A stretch of 64,000 nt of DNA from Gemella massiliensis. GTDB taxonomy: Bacteria; Bacillota; Bacilli; Staphylococcales; Gemellaceae. Each line of letters begins with the position of its first letter. The first letter of the stretch is position 1. The notes under the pieces were generated by a model. That model did no database searches. It saw only the letters and a list, made by a program, of their open reading frames with translations, and was not told the origin of the DNA. The stretch lies in contig NZ_LT635546.1 of NCBI RefSeq assembly GCF_900120125.1, positions 299,228-363,227 on the forward strand. The letters run 5' to 3'. The translations under genes were made by a program, and so were the position numbers. Positions 49,340 through 59,925 of the stretch are shown here, one piece after another.

Positions 49340-52030
49340 ATGCAAAGTACGAGATTAGAGAGTAGTATTAACGAAAATATTGTTCAAGAAGAGATTCAGC
49401 TATTGACTGAAATGTTGTTGGAAGCCACTAGAAAAATGACATCAGAAGAAACTTTTAAAAAAATTATGACATTAAAAAAATTGGCGGATAACAAAAAATA
49501 TGATGAATTAAATACTGTTGTAAAAGATTTAACAAAAGAGGAAATGTATACAGTAGCAAAATTTTTCTCAGTATTGCCGCTTCTTATAAATATAGCGGAA
49601 GATGTAGATTTGGCATTTGAAGTAAATTACAAAAATAATGCCGGTGAAAATTATATAGGAAAACTTAAAACGGCAATAGAAAAAATAACGGATAATACTA
49701 TATTAGAGAATATAAATGTTGTTCCCGTTTTAACTGCTCATCCTACACAGGTTCAAAGAAAGTCTATGTTGGATTTAACCGAAGAGATACATTCACTGCT
49801 TAGAAAACACCGTGATATTAAGCAAGGGCTCATAAATGAAACGAAATGGAGAAATAGTCTTCAAAAACATATAGAGATTATTTTACAAAGTGATACTATT
49901 CGTGAAAAAAAATTAAAAGTATCAAATGAAATAACTAATGTTCTTGAATATTATAATCGTTCTTTTATTCAAGCAATTTCTACCCTAATGACAGAATATA
50001 AAAATTTACTTAAAGAAAATAATATTTCTTTAATGAATGAAACACCAATTACTATGGGAATGTGGATAGGAGGAGACCGTGACGGAAATCCTTATGTAAC
50101 TGCAGAAACATTAAAACTTTCAGCTATGAAACAATGTGAAGTAATATTAGATTATTATGTTGTAAAATTAGAAAATCTGTATAGAACATTTTCTATCTCT
50201 TCTCAATTTATTAACGTAAGTGATGAATTGAGAAGTCTTTCAGAAAAATCAACAGATGTTTCTGAATATAGGGAAAAAGAACTTTATAGAAAATCTATTT
50301 TTTACATTAAAGAAAAACTATTAAATACAAAAAATTATTTATTAAACGATATAAAATCAGAAAATATTTATTTAACAACCTGTGAATTTGAAAAAGATTT
50401 AGAAGTCATAAAAAATTCTCTTTTGGAAAATAATGGGGAAGTATTTATAACCGGAGAATTTGAAGAATTATTAAATATCGTAAAAATTTTCGGCTTTTAT
50501 TTGGCAAGTATTGATATGAGGCAAGATTCCAGTGTTCACGAAGTTTGTGTAGATGAACTATTAAGAAATGCCAATATAGTGAAAAATTACAGCGATTTAC
50601 CGGAAAAAGATAAATGTAAAGTGTTATTAAAGCAATTAGTTGAAGATCCCAGACCGCTCAGTATCGGGGATAATTCAAAACAATCAGAACAGTTAAATAA
50701 AGAACTTGAAATTTTTAGAACTGCAAGAATTTTAAAAGACAAGTTAGGCGATAATATTATTAAGCAAAGTATTATTTCACATACAACAAGTATTTCGGAT
50801 TTGTTAGAACTTGCTATCATGTTAAAAGAAGTTGGATTAGTAGGAAAAGATTTTGCAAGGCTTCAACTTGTCCCATTATTTGAAACTATTGAGGATTTAG
50901 AAAATTCATATGAAGTAATGGATAATTATTTGAAATTGGATATAGTTAAAGAATGGATTAAAGATAACAAATATTATCAAGAAATAATGTTAGGTTATTC
51001 TGATAGTAATAAAGACGGAGGTTATTTATCTTCGGGTTGGTCTTTATATAAGGCTCAACAAAAACTGGCTTTATTAGGCGATAAACATGGAATAAAAATA
51101 ACATTTTTCCACGGACGTGGAGGAACTGTCGGTCGTGGTGGTGGTCCCAGTTATGATGCGATAGTATCACAACCGCTAGGTAGTCTACAAGATAGAATTC
51201 GATTAACAGAACAAGGTGAAGTAATAGGAGCAAAATACGGCAATAAAGATGCCGCTTACTATAATTTGGAAACATTATTCTCGGCAGTAATAGAAAGAAT
51301 GAATTCTGATAAAGTAGAATTAGATGAGAGTTTATATAGAAAAATTACAAATGTAATGGATGAAATTGTTACAGATAGTTATAAAACATATAGAAAATTA
51401 GTTTTTGAAAATAAAGAATTTTATAATTATTTCTTTGAGGCTACTCCAATAAAAGAAATTTCCAGTTTAAATATCGGCTCACGACCGGTATCACGTAAAA
51501 AAATTACGGATATAGGTGGACTTCGTGCTATACCTTGGGTATTTTCATGGTCGCAAAGTAGAATAATGTTACCCGGTTGGTATGGAGTAGGAACAGCATT
51601 CTCTAATTTTATAAAAAAAGATAGTAAAAATCTCTCTTTTCTTCAAGAACTGTACGAACAATGGCCATTTTTCAAAGCATTATTGTCAAATGTTGATATG
51701 GTGATGTCAAAAGCAGATATGGGGATTGCAAAAGAATATGCAAATCTTTGTAGTGATGAAAAAACAAAAAAAGTGTATAGTGAAATTTTAAAAGAATGGA
51801 ATTTAACAAAAGAGGTTGTTTTAAAAATTTCTAAACATAGTAATTTTTTAGAAGATAATTTCTATTTAACACAAAGTTTAGAGCATAGATTACCATATTT
51901 TAATACATTAAATTATGTACAAATAGAACTTATAAGACGTGCAAGACAAGGAGAAATTCCTGATTCTCAAATAAATACAATTCATATAACAATAAACGGA
52001 ATAGCAACAGGTTTAAGAAATTCCGGATAA
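49340..52030 (+). CDS. ppc: Phosphoenolpyruvate carboxylase
   Basis: Fixes bicarbonate onto PEP to make oxaloacetate, an anaplerotic step needed for aspartate-family synthesis where the TCA cycle is incomplete. The 896-residue protein has the catalytic histidine in [13 protein letters not shown], the [18 protein letters not shown] block, [16 protein letters not shown] and [16 protein letters not shown], and ends [11 protein letters not shown], the normal C-terminus. It is monocistronic between its own promoter and terminator. Confidence 0.97.
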   Translation: MQSTRLESSINENIVQEEIQLLTEMLLEATRKMTSEETFKKIMTLKKLADNKKYDELNTVVKDLTKEEMYTVAKFFSVLPLLINIAEDVDLAFEVNYKNNAGENYIGKLKTAIEKITDNTILENINVVPVLTAHPTQVQRKSMLDLTEEIHSLLRKHRDIKQGLINETKWRNSLQKHIEIILQSDTIREKKLKVSNEITNVLEYYNRSFIQAISTLMTEYKNLLKENNISLMNETPITMGMWIGGDRDGNPYVTAETLKLSAMKQCEVILDYYVVKLENLYRTFSISSQFINVSDELRSLSEKSTDVSEYREKELYRKSIFYIKEKLLNTKNYLLNDIKSENIYLTTCEFEKDLEVIKNSLLENNGEVFITGEFEELLNIVKIFGFYLASIDMRQDSSVHEVCVDELLRNANIVKNYSDLPEKDKCKVLLKQLVEDPRPLSIGDNSKQSEQLNKELEIFRTARILKDKLGDNIIKQSIISHTTSISDLLELAIMLKEVGLVGKDFARLQLVPLFETIEDLENSYEVMDNYLKLDIVKEWIKDNKYYQEIMLGYSDSNKDGGYLSSGWSLYKAQQKLALLGDKHGIKITFFHGRGGTVGRGGGPSYDAIVSQPLGSLQDRIRLTEQGEVIGAKYGNKDAAYYNLETLFSAVIERMNSDKVELDESLYRKITNVMDEIVTDSYKTYRKLVFENKEFYNYFFEATPIKEISSLNIGSRPVSRKKITDIGGLRAIPWVFSWSQSRIMLPGWYGVGTAFSNFIKKDSKNLSFLQELYEQWPFFKALLSNVDMVMSKADMGIAKEYANLCSDEKTKKVYSEILKEWNLTKEVVLKISKHSNFLEDNFYLTQSLEHRLPYFNTLNYVQIELIRRARQGEIPDSQINTIHITINGIATGLRNSG

Positions 52031-52034
52031 TATG

Positions 52035-52072
52035 AAACCGAAGTAATAGAAAATGTTACTTCGGTTTTTTTG
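52035..52072 (+). terminator. Bidirectional terminator after ppc
   Basis: AAACCGAAGTAA (52035-52046) and TTACTTCGGTTT (52056-52067) form a 12-bp perfect stem. It also contains the stop codon of the convergent gene. Confidence 0.88.
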
Positions 52073-52541
52073 ATATTAATGTTGAAAAATCCAAATCATC
52101 ATATTTTGATTTTATATTTTTAGATAGAGTATCAAAATTATTATTTGGAAATAACGGATCAAAATCATCGTCGATAGAATTTTTTTTATGCTGTGAAGTA
52201 AATTTATTACCGGAAATATCCTCTTCTTGATCAGTTAAATTTTCTGTATAAATTTTTTTATAACTATTTTGATGATTTATTTCAATATCATTTGGAGAGC
52301 TTACACCTTTAAAGTTGTAAAATAACGGACCATATTCTTCCAGTAATTCTTCGTTTGATAAGTTAATAAATGGATTTTCTATTTTCTCTACCGTTTTGGA
52401 GTAAATTTCTTCTACTATTTTTTCATTAGTTTCTATGGTGGCTACATTATTTTGCCAAGATAAAATAATATTAAAAAGTATTTCGAGTTGTTTTTCACTT
52501 AGATACGGTAGATAATTTCTAATTTTTTGTGCTGTATCCAT
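52056..52541 (-). CDS. Uncharacterised acidic protein
   Basis: A 161-residue protein I do not recognise. The first 55 residues look helical (MDTAQKIRNYLPYLSEKQLE start); the rest is low-complexity and acidic with many N, D, S and K residues (DDDFDPLFPNNNFDTL), probably disordered. There is no signal peptide or membrane helix. It lies 9 bases after the HxlR regulator gene on the same strand and has an AAGG site, so the two are probably cotranscribed. Confidence 0.7.
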   Translation of the reverse strand: MDTAQKIRNYLPYLSEKQLEILFNIILSWQNNVATIETNEKIVEEIYSKTVEKIENPFINLSNEELLEEYGPLFYNFKGVSSPNDIEINHQNSYKKIYTENLTDQEEDISGNKFTSQHKKNSIDDDFDPLFPNNNFDTLSKNIKSKYDDLDFSTLISKKPK

Positions 52542-52550
52542 AGTTTTACC

Positions 52551-52895
52551 TTACGATTTTTGAGCTGTTGTTTTTAAATATTCAATATAATCAGCACCCC
52601 AATTTTCCAATTCATCAAGAACTTTTTGAAAATTTTTTCCTATTGATGTTAAACTATATTCAACTTTTGGGGGAACTTGAGCGTAAACTTCACGATGAAT
52701 AAGACCGTCATGTTCCAGTTGTTTAAGTTGTTTAGTTAAGGTAGCTTGAGTAATTTCTCCAAGTTCACGTTGTAATTCATTAAATCTTTTTTCTTTATTA
52801 CTAAGAATATGAAGTATCAAAATAGTCCATTTTCCCGCAAGGATCTTTTGTGTAGTAAAAAATGGGCAAATTCCAAATAAAGTTTCGTTTTTCAT
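52551..52895 (-). CDS. HxlR family redox-type regulator (HypR-like)
   Basis: A 114-residue winged-helix regulator: CPFFTTQKILAGKWTILILH, RFNELQRELGEITQATLTKQ and the wing with PPKVEYSLTSIGK. C10 in the N-terminal ICPF segment matches the position of the sensing cysteine in HypR/YodB-type HxlR proteins. HypR of B. subtilis activates a divergent nitroreductase gene under disulfide stress, and here too a nitroreductase gene is divergent. GGAGG precedes ATG. Confidence 0.9.
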   Translation of the reverse strand: MKNETLFGICPFFTTQKILAGKWTILILHILSNKEKRFNELQRELGEITQATLTKQLKQLEHDGLIHREVYAQVPPKVEYSLTSIGKNFQKVLDELENWGADYIEYLKTTAQKS

Positions 52896-52955
52896 ATTTT
52901 ACCTCCTGAATTTTATTAAAATTTATATTGATATTATGAAATTCTATCAAAAAAG

Positions 52956-52966
52956 ATACTAAGTAT
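52956..52966. promoter_or_regulatory. Candidate operator of the HxlR regulator
   Basis: ATACT-A-AGTAT is a perfect 11-bp dyad in the divergent spacer. HxlR-family sites known from YodB contain TACT...AGTA. A second spaced pair AAGTA...TACTT (52961-52983) flanks the -35. The assignment is inference from position. Confidence 0.5.
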
Positions 52967-52981
52967 AATAAAAAAACGTAC

Positions 52982-53010
52982 TTGATATTTTTTTTATACA
53001 ACTATATAAT
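52982..53010 (+). promoter_or_regulatory. Promoter of the nitroreductase gene
   Basis: -35 TTGATA (52982-52987) and -10 TATAAT (53005-53010), 17-bp spacing, next to the candidate operator. Confidence 0.7.
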
Positions 53011-53083
53011 CATATATATAAATTATAAAACAAAAATGCTCTTGAAGCAAGATAAAATTTAAAAATAAAAAGGAGATTTTAAT

Positions 53084-53671
53084 ATGACACAAGAAAAATT
53101 ATATCAAACAAGAAGAAGTAATTACGCATTAGGAAAAAACCTTCCAATTTCAGAAGAGAAAGTGTTAGAAATTATAAAAAATGCAATAAAATATTCACCA
53201 AGTGCTTTTAATTCGCAAACTGCACATGCAGTAGTGTTGTTAGGTGATAACCACGATAAATTATGGAATATAACATTTAATGAATTATCTAAAATATTAC
53301 CTAATGAAGATGCTAAAAAAACAACTAAAGATAAATTAGATACTTTTTCTGCAGCATACGGAACAATTTTATTCTTTGAAGATCATGATGTAGTAAAAGG
53401 ATTGCAAGAACAATTTCCAACATATGCTGACAATTTTCCATTATGGTCTGAACAATCAACAGGTATTGCATCATTTGCTGTATGGAATGCATTGGCAGAA
53501 GCTGGAGTAGGTGCAAATATCCAACATTATAATCCATTAATTGATGATGCTGTAGCTAAAGAATGGGATATTCCGACCAATATGGTATTACGTGCACAAA
53601 TGCCGTTTGGTGAAATTACAGCTCCGGCAGCACCTATTGAGAGAACTGATAGAACACGTATAATAAAATAA
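53084..53671 (+). CDS. Nitroreductase family protein (HypO-like)
   Basis: A 195-residue FMN-dependent oxidoreductase. FMN-binding features include RRSNYALGKNLPIS near the start and YSPSAFNSQTAHAVVL, then GIASFAVWNALAEAGVGAN and the C-terminal MPFGEITAPAAP. Such enzymes reduce nitroaromatics, quinones or other electrophiles. The divergent HypR-like regulator suggests induction by thiol-oxidising stress. Confidence 0.9.
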   Translation: MTQEKLYQTRRSNYALGKNLPISEEKVLEIIKNAIKYSPSAFNSQTAHAVVLLGDNHDKLWNITFNELSKILPNEDAKKTTKDKLDTFSAAYGTILFFEDHDVVKGLQEQFPTYADNFPLWSEQSTGIASFAVWNALAEAGVGANIQHYNPLIDDAVAKEWDIPTNMVLRAQMPFGEITAPAAPIERTDRTRIIK

Positions 53672-53685
53672 TTTGTTAAAAAATT

Positions 53686-53735
53686 ATAAACTTTCTTTTT
53701 AATTAATTGTAATAAAAAGAAAGTTTATTTTATTT
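53686..53735 (+). terminator. Terminator after the nitroreductase gene
   Basis: TAAACTTTCTTTTTA and TAAAAAGAAAGTTTA form a 15-bp perfect stem followed by T residues. Confidence 0.85.
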
Positions 53736-53864
53736 ATTTATAATTATGAGTAAAATGAATAGAATTTTAAAAAAGAAAAAGGTTAGTTTTAATTTTTTAT
53801 ATTTTAAATTTAAGAAAATATAAAACTATATTTTTTATGAATAATAAATTTATAAGCACAAAAA

Positions 53865-53896
53865 TTGAAACGCATACATTGTTATGTTATTATAAT
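53865..53896 (+). promoter_or_regulatory. Promoter of the aldehyde dehydrogenase gene
   Basis: -35 TTGAAA (53865-53870) with -10 TATTAT (53888-53893, 17-bp spacing) or TATAAT (53891-53896, 20-bp). The preceding AT-rich segment 53787-53835 can form a weak A/T hairpin. Nothing else is seen in this spacer. Confidence 0.55.
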
Positions 53897-53922
53897 AAAA
53901 AAATTAAAAAGGAGATTTTCTG

Positions 53923-55401
53923 ATGGAAAAATTAAAAAAAGAAAATTTTAAAATGTATATTGATGGGGAATGGGTGGACTCATCAGATAAATTAGTTGTG
54001 AAATCTTATAACCCGGCTAATTCAGAGTATTTAGCGAACTTCCCAGATGCGACTGAAGAAGATGTAAATAGTGCAGTAGCGGCTGCAAGAAGAGCCTTCA
54101 AAACTTGGAGAAAAACAACAGTTAGCGAACGTGCTGCCTTATTAAATAAAATTGCAGATATAATTGATGAAAATACGGAACTGTTAGCAATAACAGAATC
54201 ACTTGATAATGGTAAACCGATAAGAGAAACTTTAAGTGTTGACGTTCCGCTAAGTGCAAAACATTTTAGATATTTTGCGGGATGTATTTTAGCTGATGAA
54301 GGACAAGCAACGGTATTAGATGAAAAATTTTTAAGCCTAATTTTAAGAGAGCCTATAGGTGTTGTTGGGCAAATTATACCTTGGAATTTTCCGTTTTTAA
54401 TGGCAGCATGGAAACTTGCACCGGCTTTGGCAGCAGGGAATACTATCGTTATTAAACCGTCAAGTTTAACTTCACTTAGCTTGTTGACATTTGTAGAACT
54501 AATTCAAGATATATTGCCTAAAGGAGTGTTAAACGTAGTTACAGGGCGTGGAAGTAAATCAGGTGAGTTTCTAAAAAATCATAATGGTTTAGATAAACTC
54601 GCATTTACCGGATCAACAGAAGTTGGAAGAAAAATTGCCTTAGCTGCTGCAGAAAAATTGATACCTGCAACATTAGAATTGGGTGGAAAATCAGCAAATA
54701 TTATTTTAGATGATGCAGATATGGAAAAAGCATTAGACGGTGTTCAATTAGGTATCTTATTTAACCAAGGACAAGTATGCTGTGCCGGTTCAAGAATATT
54801 TGTTCAAGAGGGTATTTATGATGAGTTTGTAGCGAAAGTAAAAGAAAGATTTACTAAACTTATAATAGGGGATCCGTTAAACCCTGAAACACAAATGGGA
54901 AGCCAAATTGATGAAAAACAAGCCGAGAAAATTATTAACTATATTGAAATTGCTAAAAAAGAAGGTGGAGAAATTCTTGTAGGCGGAGAAAGATATACGG
55001 AAAATGGTTGTGACAAGGGAGCATTTGTTAAACCTACATTAATTACTAATATAAATAATGGATGCCGTATCGCTCAAGAAGAGGTATTTGGTCCGGTTTC
55101 GGTAATTATTAAATTCAAATCTGATGAGGAAGTTATTAACCAAGCAAATGACAGTGAATATGGACTGGCTGGAGCAGTATTTTCTAAAAATATTAATAGA
55201 GCATTAAATATTGCTCGCAGTGTTGAAACCGGAAGAATGTGGGTTAATACTTATAATCAAATTCCGGAACACGCACCATTCGGCGGATATAAGAAATCAG
55301 GTATTGGACGTGAAACTCATAAAGTTATTCTTGAACACTATTCACAAATGAAAAATATCTTAATTGATTTAACTGATGATATATCAGGATTTTATAATTA
55401 A
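53923..55401 (+). CDS. NAD(P)-dependent aldehyde dehydrogenase
   Basis: Oxidises an aldehyde to the acid. The 492-residue enzyme has the NAD-binding PWNFPFLMAAWKLAPALAAG, FTGSTEVG, the general base E252 in LELGGKS and the catalytic C286 in NQGQVCCAGSR. The C-terminal HAPFGGYKKSGIGRE is typical. It is closest in pattern to broad-specificity AldA/acetaldehyde dehydrogenases; substrate cannot be read. Monocistronic with AAGGAG. Confidence 0.93.
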   Translation: MEKLKKENFKMYIDGEWVDSSDKLVVKSYNPANSEYLANFPDATEEDVNSAVAAARRAFKTWRKTTVSERAALLNKIADIIDENTELLAITESLDNGKPIRETLSVDVPLSAKHFRYFAGCILADEGQATVLDEKFLSLILREPIGVVGQIIPWNFPFLMAAWKLAPALAAGNTIVIKPSSLTSLSLLTFVELIQDILPKGVLNVVTGRGSKSGEFLKNHNGLDKLAFTGSTEVGRKIALAAAEKLIPATLELGGKSANIILDDADMEKALDGVQLGILFNQGQVCCAGSRIFVQEGIYDEFVAKVKERFTKLIIGDPLNPETQMGSQIDEKQAEKIINYIEIAKKEGGEILVGGERYTENGCDKGAFVKPTLITNINNGCRIAQEEVFGPVSVIIKFKSDEEVINQANDSEYGLAGAVFSKNINRALNIARSVETGRMWVNTYNQIPEHAPFGGYKKSGIGRETHKVILEHYSQMKNILIDLTDDISGFYN

Positions 55402-55417
55402 GACTTCGTAAAGAAAT

Positions 55418-55453
55418 AAAGGTGTAGAGCAAAAATCTACACCTTTATTTTTT
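55418..55453 (+). terminator. Terminator after the aldehyde dehydrogenase gene
   Basis: AAAGGTGTAGA and TCTACACCTTT form an 11-bp stem with a T-rich tail. Confidence 0.9.
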
Positions 55454-55798
55454 AAGAAAATAATTTATTATTGCAATTTTGATAAAATAACAAATTGCTG
55501 TTTTTTTATATTATTTTAAAATAGTTATAATATTAATTTTTCAGAGTTTCTATCAAGGTATTTGGAATAAATCGTTTCACGTAAAAATACATATTATGAT
55601 AGAAATTCTGAAATTTTTATAAATTAAAATAGATAAAATAAAAGAAAGAACGATACATGAATATTTGTAGATTGCACTAAAATTACTAGAAAATATAGGG
55701 GATATATGGTATAATGTAGTGTATCTTTTTGAGCTTTGTGATACAATTATGATGATAGATAAAAGAATTATAAAGTTCAAGATTGTGAGGTGTAATTA
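55454..55798 (+). promoter_or_regulatory. Gene-free region before clpX with a long hairpin and promoter
   Basis: TTCAGAGTTTCTATCA (55540-55555) pairs with TGATAGAAATTCTGAA (55597-55612; one G-U), with a nested GTATTT/AAATAC pair, then a T-rich run. A TATAAT at 55526-55531 could start this RNA. Farther on, the extended -10 TGGTATAAT (55707-55715) is the probable clpX promoter. No CIRCE or obvious CtsR repeat is seen. Confidence 0.5.
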
Positions 55799-57010
55799 AT
55801 GAAACACGATACTAAAAAAATACATTGTTCATTTTGTGGTAAAAGCACTGATGAAGTGTTTAAAATGATTGCAGGTAACGATGTATTTATTTGTGATGAG
55901 TGTGTAGATTTATGTTCTGATATGATTGAAGAAGAATTAGAGTATAGAAATAATTTAACAAAAAAAGAATTTAAATTATTAAAACCACATGAAATAATGA
56001 ATAAACTAAATGATTATGTAATAAGTCAAGATAAAGCAAAAAAATCAGTTGCTGTTGCTGTTTACAATCATTACAAGAGAATAAATACAAAAAAAGATGA
56101 TAACGATATTGAGTTGCAAAAAAGTAATATTGCTTTAATTGGGAGTACAGGTTCAGGGAAAACTTTAATAGCACAAACCTTGGCTAAAATGTTAGATGTT
56201 CCTTTTGCTATTTCCGATGCAACAACTTTAACAGAGGCCGGGTATGTAGGAGAGGACGTTGAAAATATTTTACTTCGTCTTATTCAAAATGCCAATTATG
56301 ATATAGAGAGAGCTGAAAGAGGAATTATCTATATTGATGAAATTGATAAAATTGCTAAGAAAGGTGAAAATGTTTCAATAACACGTGATGTATCCGGTGA
56401 AGGTGTTCAACAAGCATTGTTAAAAATCTTGGAAGGAACGGTTGCAAGTGTGCCGCCACAAGGAGGAAGAAAGCACCCCGGAGAAGAAATGATAAAAATA
56501 AATACAAAAGATATTTTATTTATTATCGGTGGAGCATTTTCAGGAATTGAAGAAATAATAAAACGTCGTTTAGGAGAAAAAATTATTGGTTTTACTAAGA
56601 GTGATGAGCTTAATGACGAAGAAGATATTATTTCAAAAGTAAAACATGAAGATTTGGTAAAATTTGGAATTATACCGGAATTTATAGGTAGAATACCTGT
56701 CATTTGTTATTTAGAAGAACTCGATGAGAAAGATTTAATAAGGGTATTAAAAGAACCTAAAAATTCGGTATTAAAGCAATATGAATACTTATTTGAATTA
56801 GATAATGTTAAGTTAATATTTGAAAATTCAGCATTGGAAGAAATTGCCAAAGAATCAATTAAAAGAAAAACAGGAGCAAGAGGATTACGTTCTATAATTG
56901 AAGAAATATTACTTGACGTAATGTATGATATACCTAGTAAAAAAAATATTACAGAGTGTATTGTAACTAAAGAGAATGTAATTAACAAAACAAAACCAAT
57001 ATTAAAATAA
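55799..57010 (+). CDS. clpX: ATP-dependent Clp protease ATPase subunit ClpX
   Basis: AAA+ unfoldase that feeds ClpP and recognises tagged proteins. The 403-residue protein has the N-terminal zinc domain (HCSFCGKS...CDECVDLC), Walker [16 protein letters not shown], the pore loop [14 protein letters not shown], Walker [13 protein letters not shown] and the RKH-like loop, plus an IGF loop candidate (IIGFTKSDE lies close). The B. subtilis gene also precedes lon and ysxC. Tig is not present upstream. Confidence 0.98.
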   Translation: MKHDTKKIHCSFCGKSTDEVFKMIAGNDVFICDECVDLCSDMIEEELEYRNNLTKKEFKLLKPHEIMNKLNDYVISQDKAKKSVAVAVYNHYKRINTKKDDNDIELQKSNIALIGSTGSGKTLIAQTLAKMLDVPFAISDATTLTEAGYVGEDVENILLRLIQNANYDIERAERGIIYIDEIDKIAKKGENVSITRDVSGEGVQQALLKILEGTVASVPPQGGRKHPGEEMIKINTKDILFIIGGAFSGIEEIIKRRLGEKIIGFTKSDELNDEEDIISKVKHEDLVKFGIIPEFIGRIPVICYLEELDEKDLIRVLKEPKNSVLKQYEYLFELDNVKLIFENSALEEIAKESIKRKTGARGLRSIIEEILLDVMYDIPSKKNITECIVTKENVINKTKPILK

Positions 57011-57032
57011 TTGATTGAGAGAGGAGTTAGTT

Positions 57033-59330
57033 TTGGGTAAATATTATTTATTAGAGCATAAAGATTTATTTTTCCCGTCTAATACTTACACAATAGATAT
57101 AGAGGATAAAAGATTTTTAAAAACTATAAAAGGATTGAAAAAAGATAAATTTTCCGTTTTTATTGCTAATAATCGAAAATTTATCGATACTTATGATGAG
57201 GAATTTTCAGAAGAGGATATGTATGATGCACAAGGTTTTAATATTTTCTTTGGTACATACGGTCAATTAACTGTTGATAAGAAAAATAAAATTTACCAAT
57301 ATTCATGTTACGGTGTTGCAGAAGTGAAAAGTGGTGTATATAAGGATAATATGGTAGAATACTTAGATATAACCACAAAAGAAACTGAACATGGTGATAT
57401 TAATGAAAATGTGGCGTTGATAAAATTAAAAACCGAACTTAGTTCATACTTAGCTAATGAAAATTTTGAGATAGATCTTTATGAAACGGATGATTTGGAG
57501 AAATTTATTAATAAGAATATTAAGTATTTTCCAATTGATAAATTTTTTAAAAAACGTGTGTTATATTCATTAAGTTTAGATAAGAAAGTTGCTGCTATTA
57601 TAAAAGGATTTGATATGCTTGATTCCGGTGTGGATTTAAAACGTAAAATTGATAAAAAAGTTAGAGAAAATATTGATAATCAACAAAAAGAATATTTTTT
57701 ACGTGAGCAGATGAAAGTAGTTCAAGATGAACTTAAACAAATTGTTCCGGAAGATGACGATTTAGAAAAATTGAAAAAGCAAATTTTAGATATAAAATTA
57801 GCTAAAGAAGATGAAGATGTTCTTATGAAAGAGTTGGACAGATTAGAAAAAACTCCGGTAATGAGTCCGGAACATTCTATTATTAGAACATATTTAGAAA
57901 CTGTAGTTGCACTTCCTTGGAATAATGTTACTAAAGATGAGATTGATATAAAAAATGCAGAAAAAATCTTAAATGAAGATCACTACGGTTTGGAAAAGAT
58001 AAAAGAGCGTATTTTGGAATTTTTAGCAGTTAAAAAATTACGTGAGGATATGAAATCACCAATTCTCTGCTTAGCCGGTCCTCCGGGAGTAGGGAAAAGT
58101 TCTTTGGCAAAATCAATAGCGACTTCTATGAACAGAAGTTTTATTCGTATATCTTTAGGGGGTATAAGAGATGAAGCAGAGATAAGAGGGCATAGAAGAA
58201 CCTATTTAGGAGCCTTACCGGGAAAATTAATTCAATCTTTAAAAAAAGTAAAAACTAAAAATCCGGTTATTTTATTGGATGAAATAGATAAAATGGCTTC
58301 AGATATAAAGGGAGATCCGGCAGCAGCAATGTTGGAAGTAATTGATCCTGAACAAAATAATGAATTTGTGGATCACTATTTGGATATTCCTTTTGATTTA
58401 TCACAAGTATTATTTATTGCAACCGCTAATAATTTAGGGATGATTCCGGCACCGCTCCGTGATAGAATGGAGATTATAGAATTAGAATCTTATACGGTAA
58501 AAGAAAAAGAGAATATTGCAATTAAATATTTAATACCAAAACAAATAAAAGAGAATGGTTTAGAAATTAACAATGTTACATTTTCAAAAGCAGCGGTGAA
58601 TAAGATAATTAACAGTTATACTTATGAAGCCGGAGTTAGAAGTTTAGACAGAGTAATTGCTTCGGTATGTAGAAAAGTCGCATTACGTGTATTAAAAGGT
58701 GAAGAAAAAATAAAAGTTGGCGTCAATAACTTAGAAAGTTTTGTTGGCCCTGAAAAATATAATATGAAAGATAAGAATAGTGAACCACAAATCGGATTAG
58801 TTAATGGTTTAGCCTATACTAGTGTAGGAGGGGATACTTTAGAAATAGAAACAAGTATTTCTAAAGGAAGCGGGAAAATTGTTCTTACCGGTAAGCTGGG
58901 TGATGTAATGAAAGAATCGGCACAAATGGCTATTTCATATTTAAGATCTAATGCGGAGGAGTTAGGACTTTCTGACATTAACTTCTCTGAAATAGATATT
59001 CATCTTCATGTTCCGGAAGGTGCAGTACCTAAAGATGGTCCTTCAGCGGGAATAACAATAACGACTTCTGTATATTCAGCACTTACAAAAAAAACGGTTG
59101 ATAACAATATTGCTATGACAGGAGAAATGACCCTTCATGGAAAAATTCTTCCAATTGGCGGGGTAAAAGAAAAAGTTTTAAGTTCAGAAAAAATGAATAT
59201 TAATACTATTATTATTCCAACTAAAAATAAAAAAGACTTAATTGATATTCCAAGAGAAGTTTTGAACAGATTGACTATTTATACCGTAGATAATATTCAT
59301 CAAGTATTTGGTGTGGTGTTTGGAGAATAA
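57033..59330 (+). CDS. lon: ATP-dependent protease Lon
   Basis: A cytosolic serine-lysine AAA+ protease of 765 residues. It has a shortish N-terminal substrate domain, coiled coil, Walker A GPPGVGKSSLAKSIA, Walker B NPVILLDEIDKM and the proteolytic domain with S671 in DGPSAG and the catalytic lysine in LHGKILPIGGVKEK. TTG 57033, 6 bases after GAGGAG, is preferred to TTG 57015, which overlaps the ribosome site. It overlaps nothing and is followed by ysxC after one base. LonB is missing. Confidence 0.96.
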   Translation: MGKYYLLEHKDLFFPSNTYTIDIEDKRFLKTIKGLKKDKFSVFIANNRKFIDTYDEEFSEEDMYDAQGFNIFFGTYGQLTVDKKNKIYQYSCYGVAEVKSGVYKDNMVEYLDITTKETEHGDINENVALIKLKTELSSYLANENFEIDLYETDDLEKFINKNIKYFPIDKFFKKRVLYSLSLDKKVAAIIKGFDMLDSGVDLKRKIDKKVRENIDNQQKEYFLREQMKVVQDELKQIVPEDDDLEKLKKQILDIKLAKEDEDVLMKELDRLEKTPVMSPEHSIIRTYLETVVALPWNNVTKDEIDIKNAEKILNEDHYGLEKIKERILEFLAVKKLREDMKSPILCLAGPPGVGKSSLAKSIATSMNRSFIRISLGGIRDEAEIRGHRRTYLGALPGKLIQSLKKVKTKNPVILLDEIDKMASDIKGDPAAAMLEVIDPEQNNEFVDHYLDIPFDLSQVLFIATANNLGMIPAPLRDRMEIIELESYTVKEKENIAIKYLIPKQIKENGLEINNVTFSKAAVNKIINSYTYEAGVRSLDRVIASVCRKVALRVLKGEEKIKVGVNNLESFVGPEKYNMKDKNSEPQIGLVNGLAYTSVGGDTLEIETSISKGSGKIVLTGKLGDVMKESAQMAISYLRSNAEELGLSDINFSEIDIHLHVPEGAVPKDGPSAGITITTSVYSALTKKTVDNNIAMTGEMTLHGKILPIGGVKEKVLSSEKMNINTIIIPTKNKKDLIDIPREVLNRLTIYTVDNIHQVFGVVFGE

Positions 59331-59331
59331 T

Positions 59332-59925
59332 ATGAAAAAGTTAAATATTCATAATGTTGATTTAATGATAAGTGCCGTATCTAAAAAACAATATCCGAAA
59401 CACAATAAACCGGAAGTTGCTATGTGTGGTAGGTCAAATGTGGGTAAATCGACATTTATTAATACAATATTAGAAAGAAAAAACTATGCCAGAGTATCAT
59501 CAAAACCGGGGAAAACAAGAACGCTTAACTTTTTTGATATAGATAATAAAGTAGTATTAGTTGATGTTCCGGGGTATGGATATACTAAACTTTCCAAAGG
59601 TGAACAAGAAAAGTTATACGATATGATAGTAGAGTATCTTGTTAATAGTGAAAATTTAGGTTTTGTACTACATTTAGTAGATAGTAGACATAAGCCATCA
59701 CAAGATGATATAGAAATGAATGAATTTTTGAATTATTATAAAATTCCATTTGTTTTAGTGCTAACTAAAGTTGATAAAATATCAAAAAATGAACTTGCAA
59801 AAAATATGGCAAAAATAAAAAAAGAATTAGATTTAACAAATAATATTTCAGTGATTGGGTTTTCTTCAGTTACAAAATTAGGTAAGGAAAAAGTAGTGGA
59901 AGAAATATCAAAAATTTTAGTATAA
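59332..59925 (+). CDS. ysxC: Ribosome biogenesis GTPase YsxC (EngB)
   Basis: Small essential GTPase for 50S assembly, 197 residues. G1 is GRSNVGKST, G3 is DVPGYGYTKLSKGEQE, G4 is TKVDK and G5 is GFSSVTKLG. ATG 59332 with GGAG just before is used; an in-frame upstream ATG (59308) is inside lon. Follows lon as in B. subtilis. Confidence 0.96.
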   Translation: MKKLNIHNVDLMISAVSKKQYPKHNKPEVAMCGRSNVGKSTFINTILERKNYARVSSKPGKTRTLNFFDIDNKVVLVDVPGYGYTKLSKGEQEKLYDMIVEYLVNSENLGFVLHLVDSRHKPSQDDIEMNEFLNYYKIPFVLVLTKVDKISKNELAKNMAKIKKELDLTNNISVIGFSSVTKLGKEKVVEEISKILV

